NCBI RefSeq assembly: GCF_004168365.1
Contig: NZ_CP035704.1
Location: forward strand, 3,720,001 to 3,784,000
Direction: 5' to 3'
Source: Pseudolysobacter antarcticus
GTDB lineage: Bacteria > Pseudomonadota > Gammaproteobacteria > Xanthomonadales > Rhodanobacteraceae
Length of the DNA stretch: 64,000 nt
In this document: in pieces, positions 1 through 10,411 of the stretch
How the letters are laid out: every line of letters begins with the position of its first letter
How positions within the stretch are numbered: the first letter of the stretch is position 1
Position numbers and translations under genes: made by a program
The notes under the pieces: model-generated
Seen by the model: the letters and a program-made list of their open reading frames with translations, nothing else
Database searches by the model: none
Told to the model about the DNA's origin: nothing

Positions 1-3000
1 GGATCGCCGCGCGCTGTTCACCAGCGCGTGTGAGCAGCAACGGATACTGACTTTCGTCGACCGGACGATGGCCGGAAATATCCAGCAACTGCGGCAATTC
101 GCACAGCAGGAAACTCTCGCCAAGGTAGGCATACACCGGATCGGCGTGGACGATACGTGCGTCGAAATCCTTGCTCTCGATACGCGCCACGCCCTGCACT
201 GCGGACATCGGAATCGCGTACGAAACGTCACCGATGCGTACGAGAATCGCCTGCGCCACAGCGAGGGTAAACGGCAGGCGGATGCTGAAGCTGCTGCCTT
301 GCCCCGGCGTCGACTGGATTGCCAGCGAGCCACCGAGCTGCTTGATTTCGTTGTTGACCACATCCATGCCGACGCCGCGGCCCGCCACCTGTGTGATCTG
401 GCTGGCGGTGGAAAATCCGGTTTGCAGAATGAAGTTGAACAGTTCGCTATCGTTCGGTCGCGCATCCGCGGCAAGCAAGCCACGCTCGATCGCACGTTGA
501 CGAATCGCTACGCGATCAAGACCACGGCCATCGTCGCTGACGCGGATCAGAACTTCCGTCGCCTCGCGACTCACCGCGATATCGACCGAACCCGAACCTT
601 GCTTGCCTGCGGCTTCGCGCTCTTCGGGCGTTTCGATACCGTGCGCAAGCGCATTGCGCAACATGTGCTCGAACGGCGCTTTCATGCGATCGAGCAAGTT
701 GCGATCCATTTCGCCCTGCGCACCACGCACGTTGAGTTGCGCGCGTTTGCCGGTTTCTTCGGCAGTCTGACGCAGAACGCGGCGCAGCGATGGCACCATC
801 GATTCGAACGGCACCATGCGCGTGCGCATGAGGCCTTCCTGCAGTTCGGAGCTGACGCGCGACTGCTGCAGCAGCAATGTTTCGGACTGGCGGGCCTGAT
901 CGTCGAGCAAGTTCTGGATCGACACCAGATCGGATACGGATTCGGCGAGTGCGCGCGAGGTCTGTTGCAGTTGCGAATAGCGATCCATTTCCAGCGGATC
1001 GAAACCACCCTCAGCGGTGCTCACATGTTCGCGCTGGAAGCGCGACAGAATCTGCGCCTCGGTTTCCATTTCCAGGGTACGCAACTGATCGCGCAAACGA
1101 CTCACGGTTTGCTCAAGTTCGACCAAGTTGCTGCGGAAGTTGCCGACCTGTTGTTCGAGGCGCGAACGATAGATCGATACTTCGCCAGCGAAGTTGACCA
1201 GCGTGTCGAGCGTATCGGCACGGACGCGGATCATTTCCTGAGTGGCGCGCGGCGCAATTTCTTCTTCGTCGGCGCGCACGACCAAACGCGGGCGCGATGG
1301 CGTAACCGCAGCGAGCGTCGGCGCAGTTGGGGCTGGCGTTACTTCGGTCTGCACTTCGCGTTCGACATCACGCGTGAACTCATGCACGACCGGCGCGGCA
1401 TCTTGTGCCTGCAACGGCGTGCCGGCGACCAGCGCCTCGAAACGTGCAATGGCGTTCACCGGCATGCCGATGGCCTGACGTTGTGACACGCGCTGGATCA
1501 ACGTGTGCAAACGATCGAAACCACGCTCGAACGAATCCATCGCGGCACGCGTCATCGGTCGACGCTGCTCGCTGATCGCTTCGAGCATCGATTCCATGAC
1601 GTGGCTGAGATCGCCGATTGGCTCAAGGTTGGCCATGCGTGCGCCACCCTTGAGGGTATGCAATTCGCGTTGCAGGCCGCTGAGGATTTCCTTGTCCTGC
1701 GGTGCGCGATGCAAACGCGTCAGCAGCGCATCCGCATGATCGAGGATATCGGCGCCTTCCTGCACGAATACTTCTAGCAGATCGTCGTCGATGTCTGCGG
1801 CGGCGAGCACGCCATCGGGCTGAACATCGTCCGCGATCGCCGGCGCAGGGGTTTCATCGAGCAACACCACGTTCGGGCGAAGCTCTTCGTCGGCACTTTG
1901 AATAACGGCGGGCTCTGGTGTTGGTGTCGGTGCAGCAGCGGCTGGGGACTGCGACAGTTCGTAATGTTGCGGCTCGTCTGTCGGCGCTGCATATGGTGTG
2001 GACAAGATGATTTCTTCGTCAGCGGAATCATCAACGGATGCGACTCCCGGCTGATCCGCGAACAACACATGCTCATCGATGTGGGTTTCGTGCACCGCAG
2101 GCTGCTGGCTGTCGTCCCTCACTGATTCTTCGAGCATCGAGAAGAACTGTTCATCGGTCACGGCGTCGCCGAGTGAAGGTTCGGTCAGCTCTTGGTCGAC
2201 CTTGGATGGCTCGATCGCAACGGCTTCATGCACCACTTCGGCCGATGGCGTTTCAACGTGCGAAAACCTTTCGAATACCAGGCCGGATGTGAAGAGTTCT
2301 TCCTCTTCCTCCTTGCGCTGCTCGGGCGTGGCAGCTTCAACGAGGCGAATCGGCTCGTCATGCAACTTGAAGAAGTCGTTGTCGTCTTCGCTGACCGGCA
2401 CGGGGTGTTCGGCAGATTCATTGCCGGCGGCAATCTGCTCATCGCCGGACAAGCTGATTTCTTCGTCGTGCGACGAGGCGTTATCTACATAAGCCGCATG
2501 CGCATGGTTCTGGTTGATCGCTTCTTCGATCGCTTCTTCGATCGCTGCTTCGACCGCGGCATCGATCGACATATGCTCGGTATTTTCTGCGTGCGCGTCG
2601 GCTGTAATGCCAGCATCCTGTGAATCCGTTGTATGTGTTTCCGGCGCGGGAGTCGTATCGTCCTTATGCGCCTCGAATTCCGCAGCGTGAACGTTGTACG
2701 GCAGGATCGAATCAGGCGCACTGGCGCGCAACGAATTGACTTGTTGTGTCAACTGTGTGCTGGACGGCCATTGCGGATGATCACTTTCCAGCTCAAGCAT
2801 GACTTGCTTGATCAATGTGGACGTATTCGCCAGCGCCTGCGCGCCAGTGCTATCCAGTACGCCATTTCGTGAATAGACACCTTTTACGTAGGCTTCGAGC
2901 GGCGACAAAACACCGCCGAGCACCGGGATTTCGACAGTCGCAATCGCGCCGTTCAGCGTGTGCAGCGCACGCACCAGATCTTCGGTCACCGGAATGGAAT

Positions 3001-5731
3001 TTCCGGCAGCGGCCTCTAGATGGGTATCAACAACACTCAGATGCGCGGCCACTTCGCTACGCAGAATGTCGAACAACACCGGATCGATACCGGACCATGA
3101 CGTACCGCGCGATTCGGCCTGCGCTGGCGTTTCACTGGACAAGGTTTCCGGCTCAACGGATTCCGCGACCGCGGCAATCGTTGGCACCGGCGCCAGCGAC
3201 GAGCGCAGGACCCGACGCCGCACCACGCGCTTGATCGTGCGCATGCGCAATTGCGGGTTTTCCAACGCGTTGATTTCGCCACCCGCCACGAGGCGGTCGG
3301 CGTGATAGACGATTTCGCCAAGGTCGGCATCGACATCACCCGTGCCACCGAGCGCGGCAAGTAGTCCGGGCAGTGCATCAACCGCACGTGTGATCAGCGC
3401 TTCGACATCCACGTTTGGCGGAACCGTGCGATCCAGCACACGGTTCAGCAAATTCTCGATTTTCCAGCCAAACTCGCCGATGGCCGCGGCACCGACCAGA
3501 CGCCCCGAACCTTTCAGAGTATGGAACGAACGGCGGATCGGTGTGAGTTTGGACAGGTCATGCGGATTTACCCGCCATGCCGCAACGGTGGTGTGCAAGC
3601 TCTCGATTTCTTCAGCGACTTCTTCAAGGAACACGCCGCGGATATCGGCGTCGATCTCATTCGTGGTCACCGATTCAAAATGGGTCGTGGCCGGGCTGAA
3701 GTCGTACTCGGGTACTTCTTCTTCGATCTCTTCCTCGATTTCGATGTAGTCGTCTTCGGCATCGGTGATAGCTTCGTGCGCCGGTGCCAGCAGAGTAAAA
3801 ACAACTGGCGCAGGTTCCGTCGGCGCCGAGGATTGAGTCTCGATCACTGGCACGATTTGCGGCGCAGCGGCTTGGGGTTCTACCGGCGCCTCGGATAGCG
3901 GCGCTGGCGCAACGAGTTCGACTTCAGGCACAAACGCGGCGGCGGCACGGTGCTCGGGTATGGATTCGGCATGCACTGCGGCAGAGGCTTCCAACGTGCC
4001 AGTCCACGAAACCGGTTCGCGCTGCGGAATCGGCCAATAACCCAGCGCCGTCAAACTGCTGCGCGTGGCATTGAGAATTTCTTCGCGCCCGCTGCGGCGT
4101 TCGCGCGTGGCTTCCAGATAATATTCCATCGACGCAAATGCATCGGCGAGCCGATCCAGCTGCGCCGCTGTCGGCACGCGTTTGTGCTGCAATAACTCGA
4201 CCTCGACAAAACGCTGGATCGCGGTCATGAAATGCGCGGGCTCGACCAGATCAAGCATGATCAACGCACCGGAGACTTCTTCGAGTCGATGCGGAATCTC
4301 GGACATGTGCGAGTGCATCCATGGCGCCTCGATGAACGAGATTATTTCCTGCTTGGCGTGCGCCAGATTGGTCGCAGCTTCTTGCATCAATGCATCGAGA
4401 ATGCGACGTACTTCGGTGGTCGGCAGGTGTTCGAGGAAACCGGCGGGCTCGGCGCTTTCTTCGGTCGCACCGAGACGCTCGATATGATCGTCGAGTGAGG
4501 ATTCGACGTAGATCAAGGTGCCGGCGATGTCCAGCAACGAAGATTCTTCGACCGGACGCACGCCAGCGGCGATGTCAGCCAGTGCTTGGCGTTGTTCGCC
4601 AACCAAACGGCGTGGAATTCCCAGACCCAGCATGCCCAAGGTATCACCGACGCGATCCAGCACTTCGGCTTGCGCCTGCAATTGCCCAGGCTCGCGGCTG
4701 TGCGAGCGCAGGAAGATATCCAGCGCTTCTTTCACGCGCAGCAAATCGTCGCGAATCGCCACGGCAACGGTGTCGAGCAGAGTGCGGTTGTGGCCGGATA
4801 CGCTGCCCTTGGCGTGGCGCAATTCCTGGTCACTCGGCAATAACGAATTCAGCTTGTAGGTCGCACGAAGTTCGGTGCTGCGCGGGCCGGCATCGCGTGC
4901 ATGCGCGACGTAATACAACAGGTTTTTTACGAGCTCGCGCGTGGGATCGCTGCGCAAGGAAATTTCGCCGTCTTCCTGCAACCGACGGATTTCGCGATCG
5001 ATCTTGCCGAACAGCAACTTGAGCGTGACGCTGGGTTCGATACTGTGACTTTGCACGCCCTCGATCACACCGGCGGCAACCCACCATAGACGACGCGATT
5101 CCACCGAAACACACAGACCACGCAAACGATCGAGAATACCCAGCAGGCGATCCAGCGGACCGGCCGCGGCGTCATCGCGAAACCATTTCAATAACGCTGC
5201 CAGATACGCCGTGCGCAAATTGCCCGCTTGCGCGCGCATTTCGAGCGGCGCGAGCAACTGCGCCGCACCGCCCGCCGACGCCGGCAAGGCCGCATCGAGA
5301 TTCGGTGCAAACAACGCCGACTCGGACAACAATTTTTGCCCACGGCACGCACGCAAATCGTTCAACAGCGGCAGCAGGACAATCGGAATGTCCTTGTGTC
5401 CGCTTTGCAGGCGTTCGAGGTAATCGGGCAGTTGCACGATGCCGCGCATCAGCACGCTGTAGGTATCTTCCTGCGGACTCACTTGCCCGCTGAGCAGATC
5501 CTGCGCGAGCCGTTCCATTTCTTCAGCGACCATCGCCGCGCCGTACAGTTCGACCATGCGCAAGGTGCCCTGCACCTGATGCAGGTTGTTGGCGCAGAGC
5601 TGGATCTGGCTGCTGTCGGAAGGATCTTCGACATACGTTTGCAGCGCGTGCAACGCTTGCTGCAAGGTGTCGTCAAGCTCCTGCTTGATCCAGCGCAGTG
5701 TGGTGAAATCGCTAGTTTGTTGCGCACTCAT
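1..5731 (-). CDS. chpA: ChpA/PilL-type CheA hybrid histidine kinase of the Pil-Chp system (C-terminus outside window)
   Basis: Cytoplasmic CheA-like kinase that receives signals from PilJ through PilI and controls type IV pilus twitching. Starts at ATG 5731 (MSAQQTSDF) and stays open to base 1, about 1910 codons. Seen in order: N-terminal HPt/FimL-like region with LHQVQG (about residue 50); canonical HPt HTLKGSGRL (about 732); degenerate HTLNG (about 920); acidic Ala/Glu/Pro-rich linker; second canonical HPt HTLKGGARM (about 1359); CheA core with N-box HMLRNALAHGIE (about 1690), VSDDGRG and GRGVGMDVV; then the start of the CheW-like domain. The expected C-terminal receiver lies off the window. 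Last gene of pilG-pilI-pilJ-chpA, 100 nt after pilJ. The continuous in-phase antisense shadow shows no frameshift. Confidence 0.95.
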   Translation of the reverse strand, partial: MSAQQTSDFTTLRWIKQELDDTLQQALHALQTYVEDPSDSSQIQLCANNLHQVQGTLRMVELYGAAMVAEEMERLAQDLLSGQVSPQEDTYSVLMRGIVQLPDYLERLQSGHKDIPIVLLPLLNDLRACRGQKLLSESALFAPNLDAALPASAGGAAQLLAPLEMRAQAGNLRTAYLAALLKWFRDDAAAGPLDRLLGILDRLRGLCVSVESRRLWWVAAGVIEGVQSHSIEPSVTLKLLFGKIDREIRRLQEDGEISLRSDPTRELVKNLLYYVAHARDAGPRSTELRATYKLNSLLPSDQELRHAKGSVSGHNRTLLDTVAVAIRDDLLRVKEALDIFLRSHSREPGQLQAQAEVLDRVGDTLGMLGLGIPRRLVGEQRQALADIAAGVRPVEESSLLDIAGTLIYVESSLDDHIERLGATEESAEPAGFLEHLPTTEVRRILDALMQEAATNLAHAKQEIISFIEAPWMHSHMSEIPHRLEEVSGALIMLDLVEPAHFMTAIQRFVEVELLQHKRVPTAAQLDRLADAFASMEYYLEATRERRSGREEILNATRSSLTALGYWPIPQREPVSWTGTLEASAAVHAESIPEHRAAAAFVPEVELVAPAPLSEAPVEPQAAAPQIVPVIETQSSAPTEPAPVVFTLLAPAHEAITDAEDDYIEIEEEIEEEVPEYDFSPATTHFESVTTNEIDADIRGVFLEEVAEEIESLHTTVAAWRVNPHDLSKLTPIRRSFHTLKGSGRLVGAAAIGEFGWKIENLLNRVLDRTVPPNVDVEALITRAVDALPGLLAALGGTGDVDADLGEIVYHADRLVAGGEINALENPQLRMRTIKRVVRRRVLRSSLAPVPTIAAVAESVEPETLSSETPAQAESRGTSWSGIDPVLFDILRSEVAAHLSVVDTHLEAAAGNSIPVTEDLVRALHTLNGAIATVEIPVLGGVLSPLEAYVKGVYSRNGVLDSTGAQALANTSTLIKQVMLELESDHPQWPSSTQLTQQVNSLRASAPDSILPYNVHAAEFEAHKDDTTPAPETHTTDSQDAGITADAHAENTEHMSIDAAVEAAIEEAIEEAINQNHAHAAYVDNASSHDEEISLSGDEQIAAGNESAEHPVPVSEDDNDFFKLHDEPIRLVEAATPEQRKEEEEELFTSGLVFERFSHVETPSAEVVHEAVAIEPSKVDQELTEPSLGDAVTDEQFFSMLEESVRDDSQQPAVHETHIDEHVLFADQPGVASVDDSADEEIILSTPYAAPTDEPQHYELSQSPAAAAPTPTPEPAVIQSADEELRPNVVLLDETPAPAIADDVQPDGVLAAADIDDDLLEVFVQEGADILDHADALLTRLHRAPQDKEILSGLQRELHTLKGGARMANLEPIGDLSHVMESMLEAISEQRRPMTRAAMDSFERGFDRLHTLIQRVSQRQAIGMPVNAIARFEALVAGTPLQAQDAAPVVHEFTRDVEREVQTEVTPAPTAPTLAAVTPSRPRLVVRADEEEIAPRATQEMIRVRADTLDTLVNFAGEVSIYRSRLEQQVGNFRSNLVELEQTVSRLRDQLRTLEMETEAQILSRFQREHVSTAEGGFDPLEMDRYSQLQQTSRALAESVSDLVSIQNLLDDQARQSETLLLQQSRVSSELQEGLMRTRMVPFESMVPSLRRVLRQTAEETGKRAQLNVRGAQGEMDRNLLDRMKAPFEHMLRNALAHGIETPEEREAAGKQGSGSVDIAVSREATEVLIRVSDDGRGLDRVAIRQRAIERGLLAADARPNDSELFNFILQTGFSTASQITQVAGRGVGMDVVNNEIKQLGGSLAIQSTPGQGSSFSIRLPFTLAVAQAILVRIGDVSYAIPMSAVQGVARIESKDFDARIVHADPVYAYLGESFLLCELPQLLDISGHRPVDESQYPLLLTRAGEQRAAI
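2516..2571. repeat. 12-nt tandem repeat inside chpA linker
   Basis: About four copies of a 12-nt unit close to CGATCGCTTCTT, the last ones degenerate. On the minus strand they encode an Ala-Ile-Glu-Glu-like four-residue repeat in the acidic linker between HPt domains of ChpA. The unit keeps the frame, so copy-number change would alter only linker length. Confidence 0.7.
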
Positions 5732-5831
5732 GACCAGACCACCAATGATGACGCGACGCGCACCTCGGGCTCAGCCCGGGCAGCGCAGGGGAAAACAACC
5801 GGCAAAAGAAATTTCACTAGTTCGACCTTGA

Positions 5832-7859
5832 TCAGCTCGGCAAAGTGAAGTCGGCAACCGAGCGGCGCATGTCGTCCGCCAGTTTCGCCAAGTTACCGAC
5901 GGATTCGGCGGTCTGGCTTGCACCGACCGATGTTTGCGTGGTGATTTCCTGAATGACGTTCATGGTCGCGGTAATGCTGCTGGCCACGGACGATTGCTGA
6001 TTTGCGCTATGCGTAATGCCTTGAATCAATTCGGCCAGATCGTTCGACACCTTTTCGATTTCGCCGAGCGCCAGACCCGCGTCTTCGGCGCGACGTGCGC
6101 CGGAAACCACTTCGGTCGTGGTTTGTTCCATCGAACCGACCGCTTCATGGGTATCGGACTGAATCGTCTGCACCAACGTTTCAATTCGCCGCGTTGCGCC
6201 CGAGGCGCGTTCCGCGAGTCGTTGCACTTCATCCGCGACCACCGCAAATCCACGACCGGCTTCACCGGCGGAGGCCGCCTGAATTGCCGCGTTCAACGCC
6301 AGAATATTGGTCTGCTCGGCGATGTCGTTGATCAGTTCGACGATGGTTCCAATTTCCTGCGAGGATTCACCGAGGCGCTTGATGCGCTTCGAAGTTTCCT
6401 GAATCTGGTCACGGATCGAGTCCATGCCCTGAATGGTTTGTCGCACGACGCCAGCACCCTTTGAAGCGATAGCGACCGAGCGCTGCGCCACTTCGGCGGA
6501 GTCGGCCGAATGTCGGGCCACCTGATCGGCGGATTGGGCCAGCTCGCCAATCGCGGTGGACGCTGATGTGATCTGCTGCGCCTGATGCTCTGCCGCTTCG
6601 GCCAGATGCATTGTGGTGGCCTGGGTTTCCTGCGCAGACGCCGCCACCTGCAACGAGGTTTCGTTAATCGTGGTCACCAGCGAGCGCAGCGCTTCCACCG
6701 CGTAATTGACCGAGTCGGCAATCGCGCCGGTGATGTCTTCGGTCACTGTCGCCTTCACCGTCAAATCGCCTTCTGCGAGGGATCCCATTTCATCCAGCAA
6801 TCGCAAAATGGCTTCCTGGTTACGCTGGTTGAGCTCGGAGCTGTCCTTGAATCGACGCTGTTGGTCGCGGAAAGTAGTCATCGCCAACAGGATCACGAGG
6901 AACACGGCCAGCGCCGCGGCACCGGCACCCCACCAGATATTCGGGAAGATGCGCTGCGGCGCCAACGCGCCGAGACGTTGCGCCACCTTGTCGGCCTGGA
7001 TCAGCACGCTCTGGCTGTCGGTGAAGCTGTTGTCCGCAGCGGTTTTCACTTCCTGCACACCGGACGACGCGTCGAGCAGTTTTTGCACCGGCTCACCAAG
7101 CTCGGTCCACTGCTTGTTGATGTCATTCAGAATCTCGTGCGCCGAACTGTTTTCCATCGCCTTGATGCCGAAATCGGCGTTACCGCTAATCAAGCCGGTC
7201 AATACCGCGCCGTACAAACGCGCATCGCGCGACAGACCATCCGCGGCCGATTGCGCCTCGGTGCCGCCCTGCAGCACCTGTTGCACACGACGCAACATGC
7301 GATCGCCGAGCAACATCTGGCGCGACACGATCATCACCTGACCGGCTGCACCGTTCTTTTCGGTAAGGATTTTCACCACTTCGTCGGTACGCGAGTTCAG
7401 CACCGGCAGCTTGGTCGAAAAGTCGTTAGCAAGAGCCGTTGCATTCAGCACGAGATCCTTGTTGCTGAGAATCTTGCTGATGTTGCCATCGAGCTGCGCC
7501 CACGCCTTGCCCAGATCAGTCAGTTCGGGTTTGACCGATGGCTCATTCAGGTAATTCGGCAGGCCGGAGGCTGGATCGCCGTTGAGCAGCTTCTGCACTT
7601 CGCCGGCGATACTGGCCTGGGTGCTGGCAAGACCACCGAACGCATCGATATTACCGGAGGCGGATTCAGTCGCGTATTTCGCGAGCTGCTGCGACTGCAC
7701 CTGAATCTGCGTGGTCAGCGCGGTCGCTTGTCGATCCTGCGTGGCTTTGTTGTTCAACAAGATGAAATCCACGACCGCCACGAGAATGGCTGCGATCAGC
7801 AGAACCACCAACAGCGTATTCGCTCCGCCCGACTTCTGTTTATCCGCGCTCATATCCAC
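5832..7859 (-). CDS. pilJ: PilJ, methyl-accepting chemoreceptor of the Pil-Chp system
   Basis: Inner-membrane MCP that senses pilus state and feeds PilI/ChpA. 675 residues. First membrane segment about residues 15-35 ([20 protein letters not shown]), a periplasmic region of about 260 residues, a second membrane segment near 305-328, a HAMP-like stretch, and a long cytoplasmic coiled coil. The highly conserved signalling tip is readable as [19 protein letters not shown] followed by [16 protein letters not shown]. Length and architecture match the PilJ family. ATG 7859 opens MDMSADKQK; a second ATG two codons in is an alternative. Lies 60 nt downstream of pilI and 100 nt upstream of chpA in one operon. 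Confidence 0.95.
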   Translation of the reverse strand: MDMSADKQKSGGANTLLVVLLIAAILVAVVDFILLNNKATQDRQATALTTQIQVQSQQLAKYATESASGNIDAFGGLASTQASIAGEVQKLLNGDPASGLPNYLNEPSVKPELTDLGKAWAQLDGNISKILSNKDLVLNATALANDFSTKLPVLNSRTDEVVKILTEKNGAAGQVMIVSRQMLLGDRMLRRVQQVLQGGTEAQSAADGLSRDARLYGAVLTGLISGNADFGIKAMENSSAHEILNDINKQWTELGEPVQKLLDASSGVQEVKTAADNSFTDSQSVLIQADKVAQRLGALAPQRIFPNIWWGAGAAALAVFLVILLAMTTFRDQQRRFKDSSELNQRNQEAILRLLDEMGSLAEGDLTVKATVTEDITGAIADSVNYAVEALRSLVTTINETSLQVAASAQETQATTMHLAEAAEHQAQQITSASTAIGELAQSADQVARHSADSAEVAQRSVAIASKGAGVVRQTIQGMDSIRDQIQETSKRIKRLGESSQEIGTIVELINDIAEQTNILALNAAIQAASAGEAGRGFAVVADEVQRLAERASGATRRIETLVQTIQSDTHEAVGSMEQTTTEVVSGARRAEDAGLALGEIEKVSNDLAELIQGITHSANQQSSVASSITATMNVIQEITTQTSVGASQTAESVGNLAKLADDMRRSVADFTLPS

Positions 7860-7919
7860 CGTCTCTCAAAAAATTCAGCTCAATAACGCCTGCCGAGGCA
7901 GCCCTATGGCATCCAGCAC

Positions 7920-8456
7920 TCACGCTGCAAGGAAATCAGGCGCACGTACCAGCTCGGCCATACTGAACAGGCTCCACTGCACATCCCCCAACACATAACT
8001 TTCGTAAACAAATCTTGCGTAGTTTTCGTCCAGCTCGGCATTTTCGAGCTTCTGCGTATTCACGAAATTGCGCTGGCCCAGAACCTCATCCACGAGCAAA
8101 CCGACGCTGCCGGCCTGCTGCCGCACCAGCAAGACACGACTCGAATCGGTCGTAATCGTGCGCGTGCCACCGAGAAAAGTTTTGAGATCAATCACCGGCG
8201 CGAGCACACCGCGCACATTCGCCACGCCCAATACCCAATGTCGGGTGCCGGGAACGTGGGTCAAAGGCGGCACCGACAGGATTTCGTTGACGTCGGCAAT
8301 CGTGCTGGCGAGGAAGCGATCACCGACCCGGAAGCCGATACCACGCCACAAGCCGGGCGCCTCGATTTGCTCGGGCATACCGGCGGCATGCGCCAAGCTG
8401 CGACGCTCGATATCGGCAAGCAGATCAAATGCGGAAATCTGGGGAACAACATTCAT
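7920..8456 (-). CDS. pilI: PilI, CheW-like coupling protein
   Basis: Couples PilJ to the ChpA kinase. About 178 residues and essentially one CheW domain: GIGFRVGDRFLASTIADVNEIL, then HWVLGVANVRGVLAPVIDLK and the VGLLVDEVLGQ strand (written here in pieces of the same domain). ATG 8456 (MNVVPQISAFDLL) was preferred over an upstream TTG at 8483: the TTG adds nine residues, lacks a Shine-Dalgarno sequence, and family members begin near the FDLL segment. The gene follows pilG directly, with no receiver gene in the 207-nt space between them. Confidence 0.92.
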   Translation of the reverse strand: MNVVPQISAFDLLADIERRSLAHAAGMPEQIEAPGLWRGIGFRVGDRFLASTIADVNEILSVPPLTHVPGTRHWVLGVANVRGVLAPVIDLKTFLGGTRTITTDSSRVLLVRQQAGSVGLLVDEVLGQRNFVNTQKLENAELDENYARFVYESYVLGDVQWSLFSMAELVRAPDFLAA

Positions 8457-8663
8457 GCGACGGCCATCAATGCGATAAACCAAAGGGAGGAGGCGGCGAG
8501 CTTGCCTTGACCGGCAAACAGGCGCTGGGGGGCGTGCCCGAGACGATACCGAGCAGGCATACGCTGCATCTGCAGCGTCACGAACCCGCGCGTTGCAACG
8601 CGGGCGTCTCCGAAAATTGAACCATGAACCATCACCTGCCCCCTTGCCGGTCCGGATCGTTGT
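8457..8663. other. pilG-pilI intergenic spacer; no pilH
   Basis: 207 nt between pilG stop and pilI start. It is too short for a second CheY-like gene (about 360 nt) and none of the frames shows receiver motifs. It contains a perfect 14-bp palindrome CGCGTTGCAACGCG (8589-8602), function unknown. A 60-codon open frame on the minus strand overlaps pilI out of frame and looks spurious. Confidence 0.6.
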
Positions 8664-9065
8664 TTATTTATTGATCACATGTCGCCGGATCGCATCCAGC
8701 AATTCGTCACGTGTGAAAGGTTTGGTCAGATATTGCTCGGAACCGACAATGCGCCCGCGGGCCTTGTCGAAGAGACCATCCTTGCTCGACAACATCACCA
8801 CCGGTGTGGAGCGGAATACCTGATGATTCTTGATCAACGCGCAGGTCTGATAGCCATCCAGTCGCGGCATCATGATGTCGACGAAGATGATATCGGGTTG
8901 ATTATCCGAAATCTTGGCCAAGGCTTCGAAACCGTCGACCGCAGTGACGACTTCGCAACCCTCTTTTTTCAACAATGTTTCGGCGGTGCGACGTATGGTC
9001 TTGGAATCATCGATTACCATGACCTTCAGGCCGACCAGCCCCCCTGTATCTATTGTTGCGTCCAC
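8664..9065 (-). CDS. pilG: PilG, single-domain CheY-like response regulator
   Basis: Phosphoacceptor of ChpA that acts on pilus extension. 133 residues, one receiver domain: acidic pocket VMVIDDS, phosphoacceptor Asp in IIFVDIMMPRLDGYQTCALI (about residue 57), conserved Lys in YLTKPFTRDEL. The run MMPRLDGYQTCALIKN and SSKDGLFDKARGRIVGS are characteristic of PilG rather than PilH. Start is GTG 9065, supported by the upstream AGAGAGGG five nt away. First gene of the operon, so its promoter should lie in 9066-9463. Confidence 0.93.
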   Translation of the reverse strand: MDATIDTGGLVGLKVMVIDDSKTIRRTAETLLKKEGCEVVTAVDGFEALAKISDNQPDIIFVDIMMPRLDGYQTCALIKNHQVFRSTPVVMLSSKDGLFDKARGRIVGSEQYLTKPFTRDELLDAIRRHVINK

Positions 9066-9463
9066 TAAACCCTCTCTTGCAGCGGAAATGGTTGCAGCTC
9101 ACGCTCGCCATTCAAGACAAACCAAACACCTGTTTAACAAGCGGCCATCAAGCTGTCAAGAAAAAAGCCCATGGCGCGAGCAGCGTGTGTCCAATGTTCA
9201 AGCATTAAATCACTTTTTCGGTATTAGTGCAGGTATTTACGCAAGAATTTGCTGCGCTCACGACTAACCGCAGGCGCATACCGACACTCGCGCCGGGAGT
9301 TTCTCGACATATCCCAATGCATGGCTTTACCCGCATGCATAGCGCGTGCCAAGAAAAATCCGCCGTGCATTCTCGACTCGATAGCGAAGAAATGCATCCT
9401 GCCGGTTGACCGCAAGCCGCCGCATCCGTGAGGATGCCGGATTGCACCACCACGAGTTGAATC
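9066..9463. other. divergent intergenic region pilG / gshB
   Basis: 398 nt between divergently transcribed pilG and gshB; both promoters should be here. No convincing sigma-70 pair, sigma-54 site, riboswitch or small gene was identified. A small inverted repeat GCATCC-GTGA-GGATGC lies at about 9423-9438, 25 nt before the gshB ATG. The overlapping open frames on both strands carry no recognisable protein motif. Confidence 0.5.
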
Positions 9464-10411
9464 ATGCCGCGCAGTCTTGCCGTGCTGATGGATTCCATCG
9501 AGCACATCCACACCGAGAAAGATTCCACCTTTGCCATGTTGCTGGAAGCGCAGCAACGCGGTTATACGCTGTGTTACATGACCCAGGGCGACATGGCCAT
9601 ACGCAACGGCGTGCCATGGGCGCGGCTTGCGCCACTAAGCGTGCGCGACAACACCACGGACTGGTTCACGCTCGGCGAAAGCATCTGGTCCGATCTGCGC
9701 GAACTGGATGTCATCCTCGCGCGCAAGGATCCACCGGTAGATGCACAATTCATCTACGACACGATGGTGCTACAGCTTGCGTTCGATGCGGGTGTGCTGG
9801 TGGTCAATCATCCGCAGGCACTGCGCGACGCCAATGAAAAACTGTACTCGTTGCACTTTCCGCAATGCACGCCGCCGAGTGTGGTCGCGCGCGATGCGGA
9901 AGAAATCCGGCGTTTCGTCAGCGAACACGGCCAGGTAGTTTTGAAGCCGCTGGATGGCATGGGTGGACGCAGCATCTTTCGCAGTTTTCACGGCGATCCG
10001 AACTTGAATGTGATCCTCGAAACGCTGACCGACAACGGCCAGCAGTTCGCGATTGCACAAAAGTACATCGAGGAAATCACCGCCGGCGACAAACGCATTT
10101 TGTTGATTGACGGCGAACCAGTGCCATACGCGCTCGCGCGTATTCCGCAGGGCGACGATTTCCGCGGCAATCTCGCACGCGGTGGCAAGGGCGTCGGTGT
10201 GCCCTTGTCCGAACGCGATCGCTGGATCGTGGCGCAAGTGGCGCCGGAGCTGAAAAAGCGCGGCATGATTTTCGTCGGCCTGGACGTCATCGGCGATTAC
10301 CTGACCGAAATCAATGTCACCAGTCCGACCTGCGTCCGCGAACTCGACAAGCAGTTCGGCCTCAATATTGCCGGTCAGTTATTCGATCATCTCGAGCAGC
10401 GGCTGGCGTGA
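9464..10411 (+). CDS. gshB: glutathione synthetase
   Basis: ATP-dependent ligation of gamma-glutamylcysteine and glycine, the last step of glutathione synthesis, in the cytoplasm. 315 residues, the usual length for the bacterial enzyme. ATP-grasp features: N-terminal MDSIEHIHTEKDSTFAML, central VLKPLDGMGGRSIFR glycine-rich loop (about residues 157-171), and the C-terminal FVGLDVIGDYLTEINVTSPT metal/substrate segment. Starts at ATG 9464. Its TGA overlaps the GTG start of tonB by 4 nt, so the two are probably translationally coupled. Confidence 0.96.
   Translation: MPRSLAVLMDSIEHIHTEKDSTFAMLLEAQQRGYTLCYMTQGDMAIRNGVPWARLAPLSVRDNTTDWFTLGESIWSDLRELDVILARKDPPVDAQFIYDTMVLQLAFDAGVLVVNHPQALRDANEKLYSLHFPQCTPPSVVARDAEEIRRFVSEHGQVVLKPLDGMGGRSIFRSFHGDPNLNVILETLTDNGQQFAIAQKYIEEITAGDKRILLIDGEPVPYALARIPQGDDFRGNLARGGKGVGVPLSERDRWIVAQVAPELKKRGMIFVGLDVIGDYLTEINVTSPTCVRELDKQFGLNIAGQLFDHLEQRLA

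Noticed and set aside
68-1486. 472-codon open frame on the plus strand
   Set aside because: It is the antisense shadow of chpA in a GC-rich gene; it has no protein motif, while the opposite strand reads a clean CheA core.
8453-8635. 60-codon minus-strand open frame between pilG and pilI
   Set aside because: Overlaps pilI out of frame, no receiver motif; not a pilH remnant by reading.
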